From Hirsutella rhossiliensis (Eukaryota > Ascomycota > Sordariomycetes > Hypocreales > Ophiocordycipitaceae): a stretch of 64,000 bases of DNA. The notes below the pieces were generated by a model. That model was given only the letters and a program-made list of their open reading frames with translations. It ran no database searches and was not told the DNA's origin. Both the position numbers and the translations under genes were made by a program. Within the stretch, counting starts at the first letter, position 1; every line of letters begins with the position of its first letter. The DNA lies in NCBI RefSeq assembly GCF_020360975.1, contig NW_025408676.1, positions 868,001 to 932,000 of the forward strand, read 5' to 3'. This document shows positions 10,448-22,367 of this stretch, piece after piece.

Positions 10448-12538
10448 ATGACAAAAGCTCGATCCCGAGACAGATACAAAATCGTGCAAGTACGGAATCG
10501 GCACCGCCGACGTCTAAACCTACTTCGAATCTGGTCCTGGGAAATCGCCTTGCTCGTCGCCGCCCTGGGGCTCGTCGCCGCAATCGTCGTCCTCCTTGCA
10601 AATTTTAACGGCCAGGAGCTTCCACGATGGCCGTACAGCATTAACATCAATACTCTGGCATCGCTACTCACGTTATGTCTCCGCGCTGCCTTGGTTATTG
10701 TCGCGGCCGAGATTGTCGGGCAGTCTAAATGGATCTGGTTCCACGGCAACACGCAGCGCCTTAGCGACTTCCAGACATTTGATGAGGGCAGTCGAGGCTT
10801 GCTTGGCTCACTCAAGCTCCTGTCTCTCCTCCGCTTTGGCTTATATGGGAATCCATTAGCGGCAGCCGCGGCAGTAACGACAATCCTGAGCCTGGCTATT
10901 AGCCCTTTCACCCAACAAGCAATTAAAACAGTGTCATGCGCCCGCTTGACGTCGAAAGCTAGCGCAAGAGTCCCCGTGGCGATTAATGTTCCTGGAGTCG
11001 ACAACTTTTACGCTATCGAAGACTCGCCAGATATGTACGATTTAGGGCCCAGAGTCCAACGCGCCATGGTTTCCGGCCTCACGAATCCTTCGGGAAACGA
11101 TAGCGCCATCCAAGCTCAGTGCCTGACTGGGAACTGTACCTTTCCAGAGGCCTTCGAAGTTCCGCATTCAACCATCGGCCTGTGCTCTCAATGTATGGAG
11201 ACGACGTCGCTGTTGAGCTTTTCCTGGAGAATAGAAGATTTCGCCATGGTTAAAAACTATAACACCACCAATGCTTCGCTAGGCGACCTGACGCTCAGCC
11301 TCAAATTTTCGGACACGTGGCTTACTACTGGAAGCACCAACTTATCCTACGCGGAGTCGAGGATGTCTCCCGAATTCAAGGAAGTAGCCCAGCAGGCGTT
11401 CAGCAACATCTCTATTCTGACAGTATCCGGGACCACGAGCGAATTCTGCAGGGTGAATCAGCTCCCGCAATGTGTTGTCGCGGCATCCTGCACGCTGTAT
11501 CCTTGCATGAAAGACGTCAGGGTCAACGTAGTCAACGGCCGGCTCGAGGACCGTGTTGTCAAGACAGTGCCGGCTCGAGCAGCGCCGGAAGTGGGTATCA
11601 AACGAAGTTCGTGGTCGATATATCGCCCAGACTATCATGTAGTCAAGAGTCCTTGTGTGGTCGACGGCCAGCTGTACGATGCCTCAAACTTCTCCCTAGT
11701 TCCCGTCGACCCGAGTAGAAGGGATTTCGCCAAGGCACGGGTGGAAGGCGAGGTGATGTCCGTGCCGTCGGACTGTCGATACACCATGGGAGGCGACTAC
11801 CACCATGCCCTGGGGCTCTTTATGCGCAGAAATCTGTTTCATGGAGGATGCAAAAACGGGCTCAGAAACGATTTGAAGGAGCATCTGGACTGCAAGCACA
11901 CGTGGTGGTTCCATCAATTTTATAACAACGGCCGAGCGTCTTTTGAATCCCTCAGTACTTCGTTTCAAAACATGGCAACCGCTACGACTAACTTTTTTCG
12001 AGAGGACGGATGGGGTCCTATCCATAACTTTACCGCATACCATGAGGGGAACGATTCCACCAAGTTCAAGACGTTCCTAAGTGGCGAGATGTGGGAAACG
12101 ACCGTCTGTATGCGCCTCGAGTGGCCATGGCTGCTGCTGCCGGTGATACTATGTCTCACAACGGTGGTACTGCTGGTCGCAATGCTCTTAGTTAACGCCG
12201 CCGACCCTGATCAGCCCGTTTGGAAGTCGAGCATGCTTCCGCTGTTGTTCCTTGGCCTCGACACTCAGCAGGCAGAAGAAACCTTTGGCGCGGTCTATGC
12301 GGAGGACTTGGACAGCCTAGACAAGCAGGCAAAGGGCCTAGCGGTGACTCTGGATCTGGGCAGTTCCGGTTCGCGCCCCGGCATAACACTGGCGGACCAA
12401 TCGATGACCGAGAATGAGGACATCGCGTATTCTGAGGAATTTATCCACCAGCTTGCAGTCGCCATACCTCCGGTGTTGAGTCGCAGTTCCAGTCGTGACG
12501 ACACTGACCGGACAGCATCTCATACTCCTGGGGCCTAG
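10448..12538 (+). CDS. DUF3176 family integral membrane protein
   Basis: A single-exon protein of 696 aa from the ATG at 10448. The frame is open back to an ATG at 10088, but those 120 residues look non-conserved and lie only 56 bp from the transposon end. The topology is that of DUF3176: transmembrane helices at about residues 31-53 and 68-90 (PYSININTLASLL is the family signature), GQSKWIWF, a third helix at about 135-155, a long cysteine-bearing outer domain with several N-x-S/T sites, then a last helix at about 557-583 and VWKSSMLPLLFLGL. The cytosolic tail is acidic and serine-rich. The molecular role of this fungal family is unknown. The gene is intact, in contrast to its left neighbour. 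Confidence 0.85.
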   Translation: MTKARSRDRYKIVQVRNRHRRRLNLLRIWSWEIALLVAALGLVAAIVVLLANFNGQELPRWPYSININTLASLLTLCLRAALVIVAAEIVGQSKWIWFHGNTQRLSDFQTFDEGSRGLLGSLKLLSLLRFGLYGNPLAAAAAVTTILSLAISPFTQQAIKTVSCARLTSKASARVPVAINVPGVDNFYAIEDSPDMYDLGPRVQRAMVSGLTNPSGNDSAIQAQCLTGNCTFPEAFEVPHSTIGLCSQCMETTSLLSFSWRIEDFAMVKNYNTTNASLGDLTLSLKFSDTWLTTGSTNLSYAESRMSPEFKEVAQQAFSNISILTVSGTTSEFCRVNQLPQCVVAASCTLYPCMKDVRVNVVNGRLEDRVVKTVPARAAPEVGIKRSSWSIYRPDYHVVKSPCVVDGQLYDASNFSLVPVDPSRRDFAKARVEGEVMSVPSDCRYTMGGDYHHALGLFMRRNLFHGGCKNGLRNDLKEHLDCKHTWWFHQFYNNGRASFESLSTSFQNMATATTNFFREDGWGPIHNFTAYHEGNDSTKFKTFLSGEMWETTVCMRLEWPWLLLPVILCLTTVVLLVAMLLVNAADPDQPVWKSSMLPLLFLGLDTQQAEETFGAVYAEDLDSLDKQAKGLAVTLDLGSSGSRPGITLADQSMTENEDIAYSEEFIHQLAVAIPPVLSRSSSRDDTDRTASHTPGA

Positions 12539-13129
12539 AGTCGGGACATTGGGAGTTTCATGGTTGTCGTGCGACTATCAACAACTACTTAAAATGAGCA
12601 ATATGTACGATTGAAGCGTCGAACGGTGATCTTAGGCTTGGTTGCTTGGCAGAGGCGTCGACAAAGCAAGAAATGAAGAGGACGTCGAAGCCTCAACCCT
12701 AGGCTTTGAAGTTGCAATCAAGTTTGCCGAACTGGGGTTCTCAGCTGAGGACGCTCCGAGTCTCCTCAGTCAATCCACTTTCCTGAAATGTCTGTGTTTT
12801 GTTCCTACCCATTATTGAAGTAAAGACGTTTGTTCAGCTCGTTACCAGCGCAACCACGGACCACGAAACATTCACCAGATTGAAGCACCTGAACAGGTGA
12901 TTTTCTGTGCCAGCTGCCCTAGTCACGTGGGAGAAGTTTCAGAACGCGTGTTCAGGCGTGGGCAGAATAGCAGAAGAACTTGAAGCTCCGCTCGCGACTT
13001 GAGTTGCGGTCCTGCACAAACTGGCGAGACAAGAAACCCTCGACTTCCAAGCTGGGATCATCGGCCTCTCTGCCCTGCGTTTCCTCGACCGATCTCAAAG
13101 TGTTTCTTTCTGCCGCAGCCACCCTTGAA
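12539..13129. other. Intergenic between DUF3176 gene and MFS pump
   Basis: No gene seen. It presumably holds the 3' end of the DUF3176 gene and the promoter of the MFS gene. Confidence 0.6.
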
Positions 13130-15167
13130 ATGGAGCCCAAGCGACCTCGTAACGGCGAGAAAACCCCGGGGTTCAAGGTTCGTCAGCTCGGAACTGCTTT
13201 CCTCTTGACCACGCCCATCACTCCAGCCTTTACACTGTCGGTACTGACCTGGAAAATATGATGATATAGTGCTTTCTGCTCAGAACGAGTCTCTTGGCGG
13301 CCGTGTTCCTGTACGGCCTCGACAACGCCGTTGTCGCCAACATCCAGCCGGTGAGGCTTTACTGCCCCCCAGAGCCACCTATGCTCCAGCTCCCACAACA
13401 TCCCGTGCTGTTGCTGATCGAACTGCGGGACTCCAGGTCATCGCGACTCATTTCCATGTCGTAGACGGGCTTCCCTGGCTCTCGGCAGGGTACGTGCAGT
13501 TCCTTCAGAGAAACACCAGGACAGAAACGGCATGGAGGTTGACAGCCTTGAGCAGATTCATGATCGGCGGCCTGGCCGTAGTCATGCCTCTCGGAAATCT
13601 CTACGCCGTCTATGAAGCTAAACGCCTGTTTCTCTTCTTCACCGTCAACTTCCTGGCCGCCCTCGCCCTCTGCGGCGCTGCCCCCAGCATGCCTGCCGAG
13701 ATTGTCGGGCGAGCATGGGCTGGTGCTGGAGGAAATGGCATGCTCCATGGACTCTTGACCCTCGTTGTACGCACTTCGTCTGCGAGGCAACTCCCAGTCC
13801 ACCTTGGCTACGCGTGCGTATCACCTGTGTCCCAGCGCAGCACGTTCTGGACCGCCGCTCACTCGATTTCTTTTACCTGATGATAGGTCCATAGTCTGTG
13901 TGCTCGGCTTTGTCCTGGGCCCTACCGTTGGCGGCGCCTTGGAGCTGCCTTCTTGGCGTTGGGCCCTTTATTTGAACATCTTCCTCGGGTTGTTTGTCCT
14001 GCTCGCAGGCGTCTTCCTCATCCCGTCCGAGCAACCGACATCACGAGCCTTGGCCAGGAGCACAATCCCATCACTGGACTTGGCCGGCACCTTGTTGAGC
14101 ACTGGATCCATTGTCCCGTTCGCTGTGGCAGCAAACTGCGCGGGTGTTCTTTTCAACTGGACAGGCTCCATCACCATTCTGCTCTACGCTGTAAGCGCGA
14201 TTCTTCTTGTCGGCTTTGTTCTCCAGCAAGCGTTCTGCATCTTCACCGCATCCTCTGCTCCGCTGTTCCCGGCCCGGCTTCTTCGCAATACAATGGTCTT
14301 GATGCGCTCTCTTTTCGTTGCCGGCAGCGGCATCTTGGTATATCTGGCGCTCTACTATGTGCCCTTGTATTTCCAGCTCGCCAGAGGCGCCTCGGCCGTT
14401 GAGACCGCGAAGCACACCTTGCCTCTGCTCCTGCCCCTGGCTTTTGCTGTGTTTGCGAGCAGATGTCTTGTGGCAAACCCCGCGTGCTACAAGCTGTGGA
14501 TGATCCTTGGCTCGGCGGTTGGCCTCATTGGAGCGGTTCTTATGAGTGAGTCCTCTCTTGTCCAGTCTTACCAGATCAATTTGCAAGAAAACCACTAAGA
14601 CATTCACAATCCCAGGCATGATCCGCGTCGAAGCTCCCATGTCAGCAACCTACGGCTACCAGGCCATGCTCGGGCTCGGTGCTGGCTTCTTTGCTCAGGC
14701 AGCCTTCGCCGCCGCTCAAACCGAGGTTGACTCGGACAACGGAACCTCGGACGCCATCTTGATGCTCCTCGGTCAAATGAGCGGCCTCGGGCTCGGCCTG
14801 TCTGCAGCAGGAGCCATCTTTGTCAACACCGCCAAGAGTCGTCTTGCAGATGCCTTCCCGAACCTCGACGACATGGCCCGATCCTCGATGCTGGCGGGGA
14901 CTCGCAGCGAGCTCTTCTCGAGCCTCGGGGAGAGAGACCAAGCTCTGGCTTCCGTGTGCATCGTGGCCGCGCTGCGCAAGGTCTTCATTGAAGCATACGT
15001 CGCCGCCACCTTGGCATCTGTTCTGAGTTTTCTGGCCAAGGTGAGTTGATTCCGTGTAGCCCCAAGTGAAATACCGGTGGTTCTAATGCGCGGCGCAGCT
15101 GGACAGGAAAGCTACCGTCAATCAGACTGATAACAGGGAGGTCAACCCTGTGAATGCCAGCAAGTGA
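13130..15167 (+). CDS. MFS multidrug/toxin efflux transporter, DHA2 (14-TM) type
   Basis: Seven exons join into one 530-aa frame: 13130-13177, 13270-13350, 13437-13489, 13556-13813, 13887-14545, 14616-15040, 15099-15167. Introns are 57-92 nt with normal donors except the first (GTTCGT). The splice joins restore family motifs: FLYGLDNAVVANIQP in helix 1, LPWLSAGFMIGGLAVVMP across intron 3, AGAGGNGM, and the antiporter motif C LGFVLGPTVGG at exon 5. It resembles the aflatoxin-pump-like drug:H+ antiporters, which export toxic or self-made metabolites across the plasma membrane. No biosynthetic cluster is adjacent. The C-terminal exon is short and hydrophilic. The gene appears intact, and total exon length divides by three. 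Confidence 0.85.
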
Positions 15168-15583
15168 GTCACTGGAATTCACAGGAGCGGAATATGTCTG
15201 TTTTTGAGGTCAACTACGTTGAAGGAAGAGACAATTGGAGCGAGTACCCGTCTTTGACTGAAAGCTACCATTCTTGATGAATATACTTGGCCTCGTTGCA
15301 TCGGCTCATCAAGCCCAGTTCAAAAAGCATGACTGCAAAAGTGTAATGATTCCTCCTTGGTCCCCCGGCTACGTCTTCCTCCACAAACGCTCCAGCCCTG
15401 CCTGTCCCCAGCGGCTCTTCGTGTCGACAATCAAGCCATGTGCTGTTGCCGCTAGCAACACCAGCTGCCTCTCCGAAGATGTAGGACAGTGACTGCTTCT
15501 CACCAATCCTCCCACAACATCGGCGGCTCCAACACATCGGCTGCCGAGGCCCAGAGCATGGGATACTCGAGGCAGACGTAGTG
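15168..15583. other. Intergenic between convergent genes
   Basis: Minus-strand coding-like sequence may continue here downstream of the stop of the neighbouring gene (see the 15584 entry). Otherwise nothing is recognised. Confidence 0.4.
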
Positions 15584-16522
15584 CTAGGTGCTAGCATACC
15601 GGTACTTGCGGTCCCTGTGCCCCTCGGTGTTCTGCCCCTTGGCGCTTGCTGAGATGAAGTGGCGAGCGTCGTCGATAGCACGGCCCTGGTTGTACCGCTG
15701 GAAGTTTTCGTCGATCTGGCGAAGCACTTTCCCAAACGTTTCGCGGTACTCGAGAGCGAGGCTCCCTTTGCATCGCCACACGACGTTCTCGGCTTCTGCA
15801 TTGAGGACGGGTCGGTCCATGACGTCTCTGAGGCCGACTACGCAGGACTTGTCCTCCGTCATGATCGAAACCGATAGGAAGAGGGGCCTTTCCTTGTCTG
15901 TCGACAAAGACGCGTCAGCTAGCGTGAATCATGTCCCAGTTCAGCTGGGGAAGACTTGTGCTGGGTGAGGGGAGAGGGGCGAGTTGGCCTAAGAGGCCCG
16001 CAAGTGAGGATTTTGTTATATGAAGTCAAGGCAAGGGTTATTTGTTGTAGAGCGGTTCTCCAGCGTTGTAAACTGTAAACTCTCGGACAATCCAAGGCAG
16101 CACAAAGATTCGGACTTACTCGGACCAAGAACGGCAACTGGGTTCCGGCTGCGGGCGACCAGGCCGTGCTCGAGGGCGGGATAGACATAAGGGTTGGAGG
16201 GCAGAGCTTCATGCTCCGACGACCAGCCGTGAAAGACTCTGCTGAGGAAGAGCTCGAGCACGGCGGGAGAGGGCTGGGCCTCCTCGTCGTGAGCCTGGAG
16301 GCAGGCCTCGGCGATGCGGTAGCACTCTCGGACCTGTTGGATGGAGAGCTGGCCGGGGTGGCGGACAGTGCGGCGGGCAGGAGGCTGGACAAGATTCTGG
16401 CTCAACCACTGCTCGAACTGCACCCGCTGCTCGGCCGTTGTCTCCATCATGAGCTGGAGCTTGTCAGTGTGCTTGCACCAGTAAACCTCTCGGCGCCTCG
16501 CGCCGTGCCTCCTTCTAGGCAT
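15584..16522 (-). CDS. Hypothetical protein, two exons
   Basis: Exon 1 16522-16120, intron 16119-15898 (GTAAGT donor, gctgac branch, CGACAG acceptor), exon 2 15897-15584, giving 238 aa. I do not recognise a family. The N-terminal part is basic (MPRRRHGARRRE) and then helical and soluble, with ELFLSRVFHGWSSEHEALP; no signal peptide or membrane segment. After the TAG at 15584-15586 the same frame stays open for 25 codons (HYVCLEYPMLWASAADV), so the stop may be a nonsense mutation or be removed by an intron starting at a GTATGC a few codons earlier. The start is the first ATG of the open frame. The gene is convergent with the MFS pump. Confidence 0.5.
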
Positions 16523-19500
16523 GGCAACGCTATCTCGGTCTCTCGGGCACCTACAAGCCTCTAGACCTGGAAGGTAGGTGGACGGGTCGTGAAAAAAAAT
16601 CTTTGGGCAAAGGTCAGAGAGGCCACCCTAACAAGGGTAAGCCCCGAGGCTCAGGACTGACATGAGGTCTCAGTGAACTCTTGGCTGGATTCTGCCAGGA
16701 TACATGGCTATTCTTGAGAACTCTGAGCACCGTCGTTTGCGCTGTTCGCCAATCGCTGTTTGGATGGTCCAATAACTTGGTGAGAATGACAAAGTGAGAA
16801 GTGAGAAAGGAAGAAGAAATCGGGGCGCCTTAAAGAGATTTTCTCGCGGCCGATATATGCAATATTCCACCGCGCGTGCTTTTCTCGCGTATCAGGTGGC
16901 AGCATGTGGCTGTCTTGAGACGTGCCAGCTGCACGCGTCAGTTGAGGCGTTGGGAACTCGTTCTGAAAGACGACGCGACCGAAGTGCGGCCCTCCGTCCG
17001 GACTGTTGGCAGCGCAACGGGTTTTGCTATATGGTGGAGCTGGAGAACAGCCGGAAGTCCTGGTGGGAAACTCGAGCCCATGTTCGGTTAAAGACGAGGA
17101 CATGAGAGGTTTCACGCCTATTGGGGCTACATATGTGGCCGTTTTATACTCCAGTGAGCAGGCTCTCATTGAACTCTTGCTGCCCTCGCCTTCATCCAGC
17201 ATCTGCTCATCCTCAGCCCATAAGACTGACTGTGTGATTAGGGCCGTAGCCACTGGAAGCCATAGGTAAGACCGAACGGGAGTTTGATAATCTCGATACG
17301 CTACGAAATGTTGCCAGTCGACTCCGTTTAGCAATACGAGCCAAAAATAGGAACAAGGTATTATGCGCTGCCTCGAGATAATATTTGCCTACATGTATCC
17401 AACCAATTTTTCCGGCGGTAGGAACTGAAAAGGGCACCTCGGGTAGATAAACACTCGATGTCTTAAGATGAAGTGTAAACAGCTTTCAGTTTTACAAGAT
17501 TCTTCTCCTGTTTGACAAGCTATAGGGTACGTGAGTGAGCATTTCAAAGTTGTGAGACTCGACAATGGCCGGAGTGAAGCGCGAAAGCGGTTGCACAAGG
17601 CACACGGCTGTACATCGTATATGCACAGATTCTACCTTCGGGCAACAACAGGACGTAAATGACGCGTTGCAGCCCGAGCGGCTGAAAGGCACCTGGCAAG
17701 TAGAAGTGACATGAGTCCGGCAACGAATCCAGCCATGTCACGCAGCTACCTTGGGTTGAAAGCAAGTTCCCGGAAGCTATCGGAATACATCCTTTTCTTC
17801 CTGTTCCATCCCGATGGGCTAACATCTTGCAGAAGGCCAGAGGTTCCGTCAAGCTCACGGTATGCAAGTCAAAGTCATGGCTTGGCAGGGGCAGCTGGCA
17901 ACGCACGAAGCAACGTCCACTATTAATAGCCGACTATGGCCGACGCACGGAGAGCCCAGAGAGTGATTCATACTCTCAATTGCCTTGGCTGCTGTGCAGG
18001 GCTTGGCTGCTCGCTTGCTACATTCAACATCGTAGGAGAGTACGGTCAGCTTGAATGCGAAGCCATGAGAGCCCAGCGATATCGGGATTTCTTGGCACTG
18101 CACCCTGGCCCTTTTGTTGTACCGCCGCGATGCCAAGGATGCACCCCACGACTGAAGGCCGTGCTTGGGCACTCGACTGATGATACGTATTGACAATGAG
18201 TAGGAGCCGTGCACATGCAAGGTGCCTGAGCGTCGCCTTGCCGGGGCTCTCCTCGTGCTCCGGTGACGTGTATGTCACGTTGCCAGTTGATGACAGCATC
18301 CGTTTGCTGGGAATTCGACTGCTGCTGGAGCAAGCCGCCAGTCAAGAGCTCAATTATCCGTACTTTTAGACAAAAGTATAACATCATCTCGGCAGAGAAG
18401 CTTCCAGGTCAAAGACGACATTGCAGAGTCGCCCACGTTGGTGACATGCATCGTCAACTACAAAGTGCAGGCAGGCACTCATTCATATCAGCACAATGCC
18501 CATTAGCCCTGCCATTAATTATGTACGAGCCTGCATGGTTGAGCACGGCCGTCATTCATTGAAGTCCCCCTCCCCCAGCGCGGCCACGTTTTGCCTATCG
18601 AATCTTCAGCAACTTCCGGCCCCGCGGGCCGTGCGGGCCCGGGGTCAGCAGTGACGAAACGAAATTGAACGACCGGGATTCCCCTACGACTTTGAATGAG
18701 GCCCATTCATGCGCTGGGGTGGCTGGTGGGTGCCGCAAGGGCCAGTGGAGGGGTCTGGGGGACAGGGCTCTCGTCCGGCAACGTGGAAAGACGGGGCCAA
18801 CGGAGACGATTATGATGAGTGTTTCTCCTTTATGCGGGCCTTGGTGTCAATTTCCACGCTCTAGACCTAATGAAGTTTGGATAGACTGGCCTTCTGGAAA
18901 GTTGGAAGAATTCCGTCTCCCTGCTAGGTTTCTCCTACGCCCTGAATATTGAAGAGCGACAGGCCTGGACTCGCAAGGACCAGAGGCGGCAGCGAGATTT
19001 CCCAGGTGGTTGACTGACTTCTCGGCTCAGACGCTCTCGCCGTCGCCGCAAACGAGGTAGACAGTTCTCTAGTCTCTTACTGCTCGTGTCCAGCATACTC
19101 CGTGGCCACGGCATAATGCCGGACGCCTTGCGTACCTGAGGCACGGCGAGGCCAAGAAATCCAGGTAACGTAGCGCCGATGCTTTGCCCCAGCTGGCATG
19201 TCATCTCTCGTCCCATCAATCCCTCTTGCTTGGCGCCCGCTTGACTCCATATCCCCAACAAGGTGCCGCAGGCACCTCGACTCGGTCCGGCGAGACGAGC
19301 GGTTCGAGCGGTTCAACATAATTTTAATAAAGACGAAAGAGACCCTCAAGATCGAGTCATCCTCAAGCCCTTGGCCCTTCAGCTCGACCTCTCGCCTTGC
19401 AGATCCGAACAGGGGTGGCCCCCGCAGCAAAGGGGATCCGAGCAGCCTTTGGCGAGTCTTGGCACCATCGTCACCACGAGCTGCCTCTGAAGCTGCCTCT

Positions 19501-20004
19501 GGAGCTGCCCAGCGGCAGGGCATCATCAGTCAGTCCCTTTGGAAGCCCCCGCGACCAAGCCCCCTCGAAGCACATTGGTGCTGTCGAGCAGCGCGTCGTG
19601 CTCTTTGATGGGCTCGCGAGCAGGGTACGAGGAGCTGCCGCCCAGGCTCTTTGTGGAGTTGCCATGTGTGCGGCGTGCCCACCGGCGACGGCGGAAGCCG
19701 TAACGCACATACCTCTTGTCCCCCTCATGCAACGTCCTCCCTCTACCGGAGCAACGACATCGATCTCAGCCGGCCACTTTTCTTATCTACTCTCTCGTGT
19801 TTCTTATCCCTTTCGTTCTTGTCGTCTTTCCTTGGCCTTGGATATGGATTACAAAACTCCTCGGGCGGCCCGGTCTGCCTATTCACCTCTCCGGTGGTGA
19901 CGCCCCGAGCCCCCCCCGCATTCCCTTCCCTTCCCCGGTCTTCGAGAACCAAGGACACCGGTCCTCCAGGCTTCGAGTGCGTTGATTTTGGTCTCGCGGC
20001 GAGA
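16523..20004. other. Long region without recognisable gene
   Basis: About 3.5 kb. The longest open frame is 208 aa on the minus strand (16708-17334); it has no recognisable domain and I do not call it. Around 19740-20000 the sequence is pyrimidine-rich (CCTTCCC-type), as expected for the promoter and leader of the receptor gene at 20005. No tRNA or repeat is apparent. Confidence 0.5.
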
Positions 20005-21689
20005 ATGAGATTCTACAGCGTGGTCGCGCCGTCGGCACTGCTGGCCTTGCAGACAACAGCCGTGGTGGCCCAGACGACGGCCCCCGTGCCCCCGGAGCAG
20101 TTGCCGCTCATGCCTGATTGTGGGGTATGCTGCCCTTTGTCCCGAGATGGTGATGCCTTCAGTCCGTTGTCAAGCCTTTGCGTCGATTCGGGTTGCGGTT
20201 TCATGCTGGAAATATGTTGACTGACTGAGTTACGCCCGCCCATCTAGATTAAATGTCTCCATTATGCCATGAGCCTGTCGCCATGCGGCGCAGACCTGGC
20301 ATGCCAGTGCACCGATGATGCCCTGATAGAAACCATGACGGGCTGCGTCATGGCTAGCTGCACCATCAAAGAGACTCTTTGTATGTCGCCTCCTGGCCTC
20401 CATCCTTGACACGAGCTCCTCGCCACTCTTTCCGTCCATGAGAGGCGAGTCCTGGACTCTGGCTAACATTGTGCCCGGCAGTGACGCGAAACATCTCCGC
20501 CATGGCCTGTGGCGAGCCCGTTCGCGACAAGTCGCCCGGGTATGTGGCCGTGTCCAACTCGTTCGGCATCCTATCGTCTCTCTTCGTCATCCAGCGGTTC
20601 GCATACAAGCTGTGGGCCAAGCTCGAACTCGGACCCGACGACTGGCTCACGCTGGCGGCCATGGTCAGCAGCACGCCGAGCATCGTCTTCAACGCGCACG
20701 TTGTGGCGCCCAACGGCATGGGCCGCGACACCTGGACGCTGTCGTACGACAACATCACCGTCTTCTGCCGCTACTTCTTCATCATGGAGATCATCTACTT
20801 TGCCGACGTGGCCCTCGTCAAGCTCGCCCTGCTCTACTTTTACGTCCGCATCTTCCCCAGCACCGGCGTCCGCCACCTGCTGCTCGGCACCATTCTTTTT
20901 GTCGCCCTCTTTGGTACCACCTTCATCTTTGTCGCCATCTTTCAGTGCAAGCCCATCGACTACTACTGGTGGAAGTGGGACGGCGAGCACCAGGGCCAGT
21001 GTATGGATTTCAACGCCATTGCTTGGTCCAATGCGGCCATCAGCATCGTCATCGACGTCTGGATGCTGGCGATTCCCATGTGGCAGTTGAAGAACCTGAG
21101 GCTCGACTGGACAAAGAAGTTGGGGGTCGGTATGATGTTTTCCGTCGGCACCTTGTAAGTCCCTTCTTTTCACTCGGCTGTCCCTTTGTTCATTGTCCTG
21201 GTCGACTGACCCCTGTGGCGAAACAGCGTCACCGTCGTCAGCATCCTCCGCCTGCGAGCACTCAACTTCAGCGTCCACACAGCGAACCCAACGTGGGATT
21301 TTTTCGACGTCGGCATCTGGTCCACGGTCGAGATCAACGTCGGCATCATCTGCGTCTGCATGCCCTCCCTGCGACTGCTGCTGGTGCGCATCTGTCCGCG
21401 CCTGTCGCAGTCGGCACACCGATACTACGCCCATCACGAGGCGCCCGCCGGGGCATACAACCGCGCCGCCTCGAAGCAGCAGCCGTGCCAGACGGGCACG
21501 ACGTCGCGGGTGGAGCGGTCGCACTTCCGGCCGCCTGTCAACGCCAACGGAATCAGCTACGAAACGTCGTACGAGGTGGAGTTTGGCGACAAGGACAAGG
21601 CCGACGACGAGCTGCAGCTTGTCATTATGCGCGACGCGGACGTGAAGAGCATGGCAAGCTCGAGGAGCGAGCGGTCGGTGAACCTGTGA
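20005..21689 (+). CDS. CFEM-domain PTH11-like G-protein-coupled receptor
   Basis: Four exons (20005-20124, 20248-20380, 20482-21154, 21227-21689) encode 462 aa. A signal peptide covers residues 1-22. A CFEM domain at residues 39-94 has all eight cysteines (39, 43, 53, 59, 61, 73, 78, 94) and the conserved Asp in GADLACQC. A seven-helix rhodopsin-like domain (fungal type) follows at about residues 105-370, including DDWLTLAA, FYVRIFPS, CKPIDYYWWKWDG and WDFFDVGIWSTVEINVG. The C-terminal tail is hydrophilic, with acidic and serine runs. In Magnaporthe, PTH11, the founding member, senses surface cues for infection. The likely location is the plasma membrane with CFEM outside. Splice junctions restore the CFEM cysteine spacing, which supports the model. 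Appears intact. Confidence 0.88.
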
Positions 21690-22367
21690 CTTTGTTTCTT
21701 CAGCCTCACGAGCCCAGGACTGTTTCTTCTTCTTTATTCTTCTTCTTCCAATGTCTTTTACCGTTCTTTCCTCTTATGAGGAGTACAGCTGCCAGCGTTC
21801 TTCTTTGTGGGTATAATTTGAAAGAGTCATGGTGCGCAGCGAGGGCACCAATGAACCACGCCTGACATGGCTTCTTACGCCATGACCGGACGTGGAGAGG
21901 CCCGAGGGTCTACGAATACTAGTAGATAGCAAAAGAGATTAATCTCCTAATACATAATGACGAAGCACGAACTACTACCTTCCTCAGAACTGACATGCCA
22001 GGGACTCGACCGTGCTTGGCCTCCTTTGCATCACCCCCCCGGGGTTGGAACCGGCCGAGTCCAGGGGAGTGATGAAAGACGACTTGCATCAAGCGGCCTC
22101 ATAACCATAATCTCATCGACTGCAGTTTTCATGGAGGCCGAGACTCGGAAGTCCGGGCAAGAGGAGTCCGCCCGCGCCTTTCCTTCCTTCCTTCTCCTTT
22201 CCTTTCCGTCCGCTCATCAATCTTCTTTCTGCCGCACTTGGTCCTCGCAGCCTCAACTTCACCTCAACAGCCGAGAAGACAGCAGCCCCCAGCATTCGAG
22301 AGCTGCGCCGACTTCTGCTTTGCCCGCACCCGATCTGCTTCCCCGTCGAGCCGGACAGTCGTCCATC
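21690..22367. other. Intergenic
   Basis: A T-rich 3' flank of the receptor gene (TTCTTCTTC runs at 21725-21760) followed by a CT-rich promoter segment (22170-22260) of the next gene. No gene is seen; the open frame running from 21957 is only the upstream extension of exon 1. Confidence 0.6.

Noticed and set aside
16708..17334. 208-aa minus-strand open frame
   Set aside because: No domain, start context or splice evidence; left as unassigned intergenic sequence.
19077..19608. Overlapping 149-aa and 136-aa open frames on both strands
   Set aside because: Mutual shadows in GC-rich promoter sequence; no motif.
20438..21865. 475-aa plus-strand open frame over the receptor
   Set aside because: Alternative-frame shadow rich in Arg/His/Pro; the CFEM/rhodopsin frame carries all motifs.
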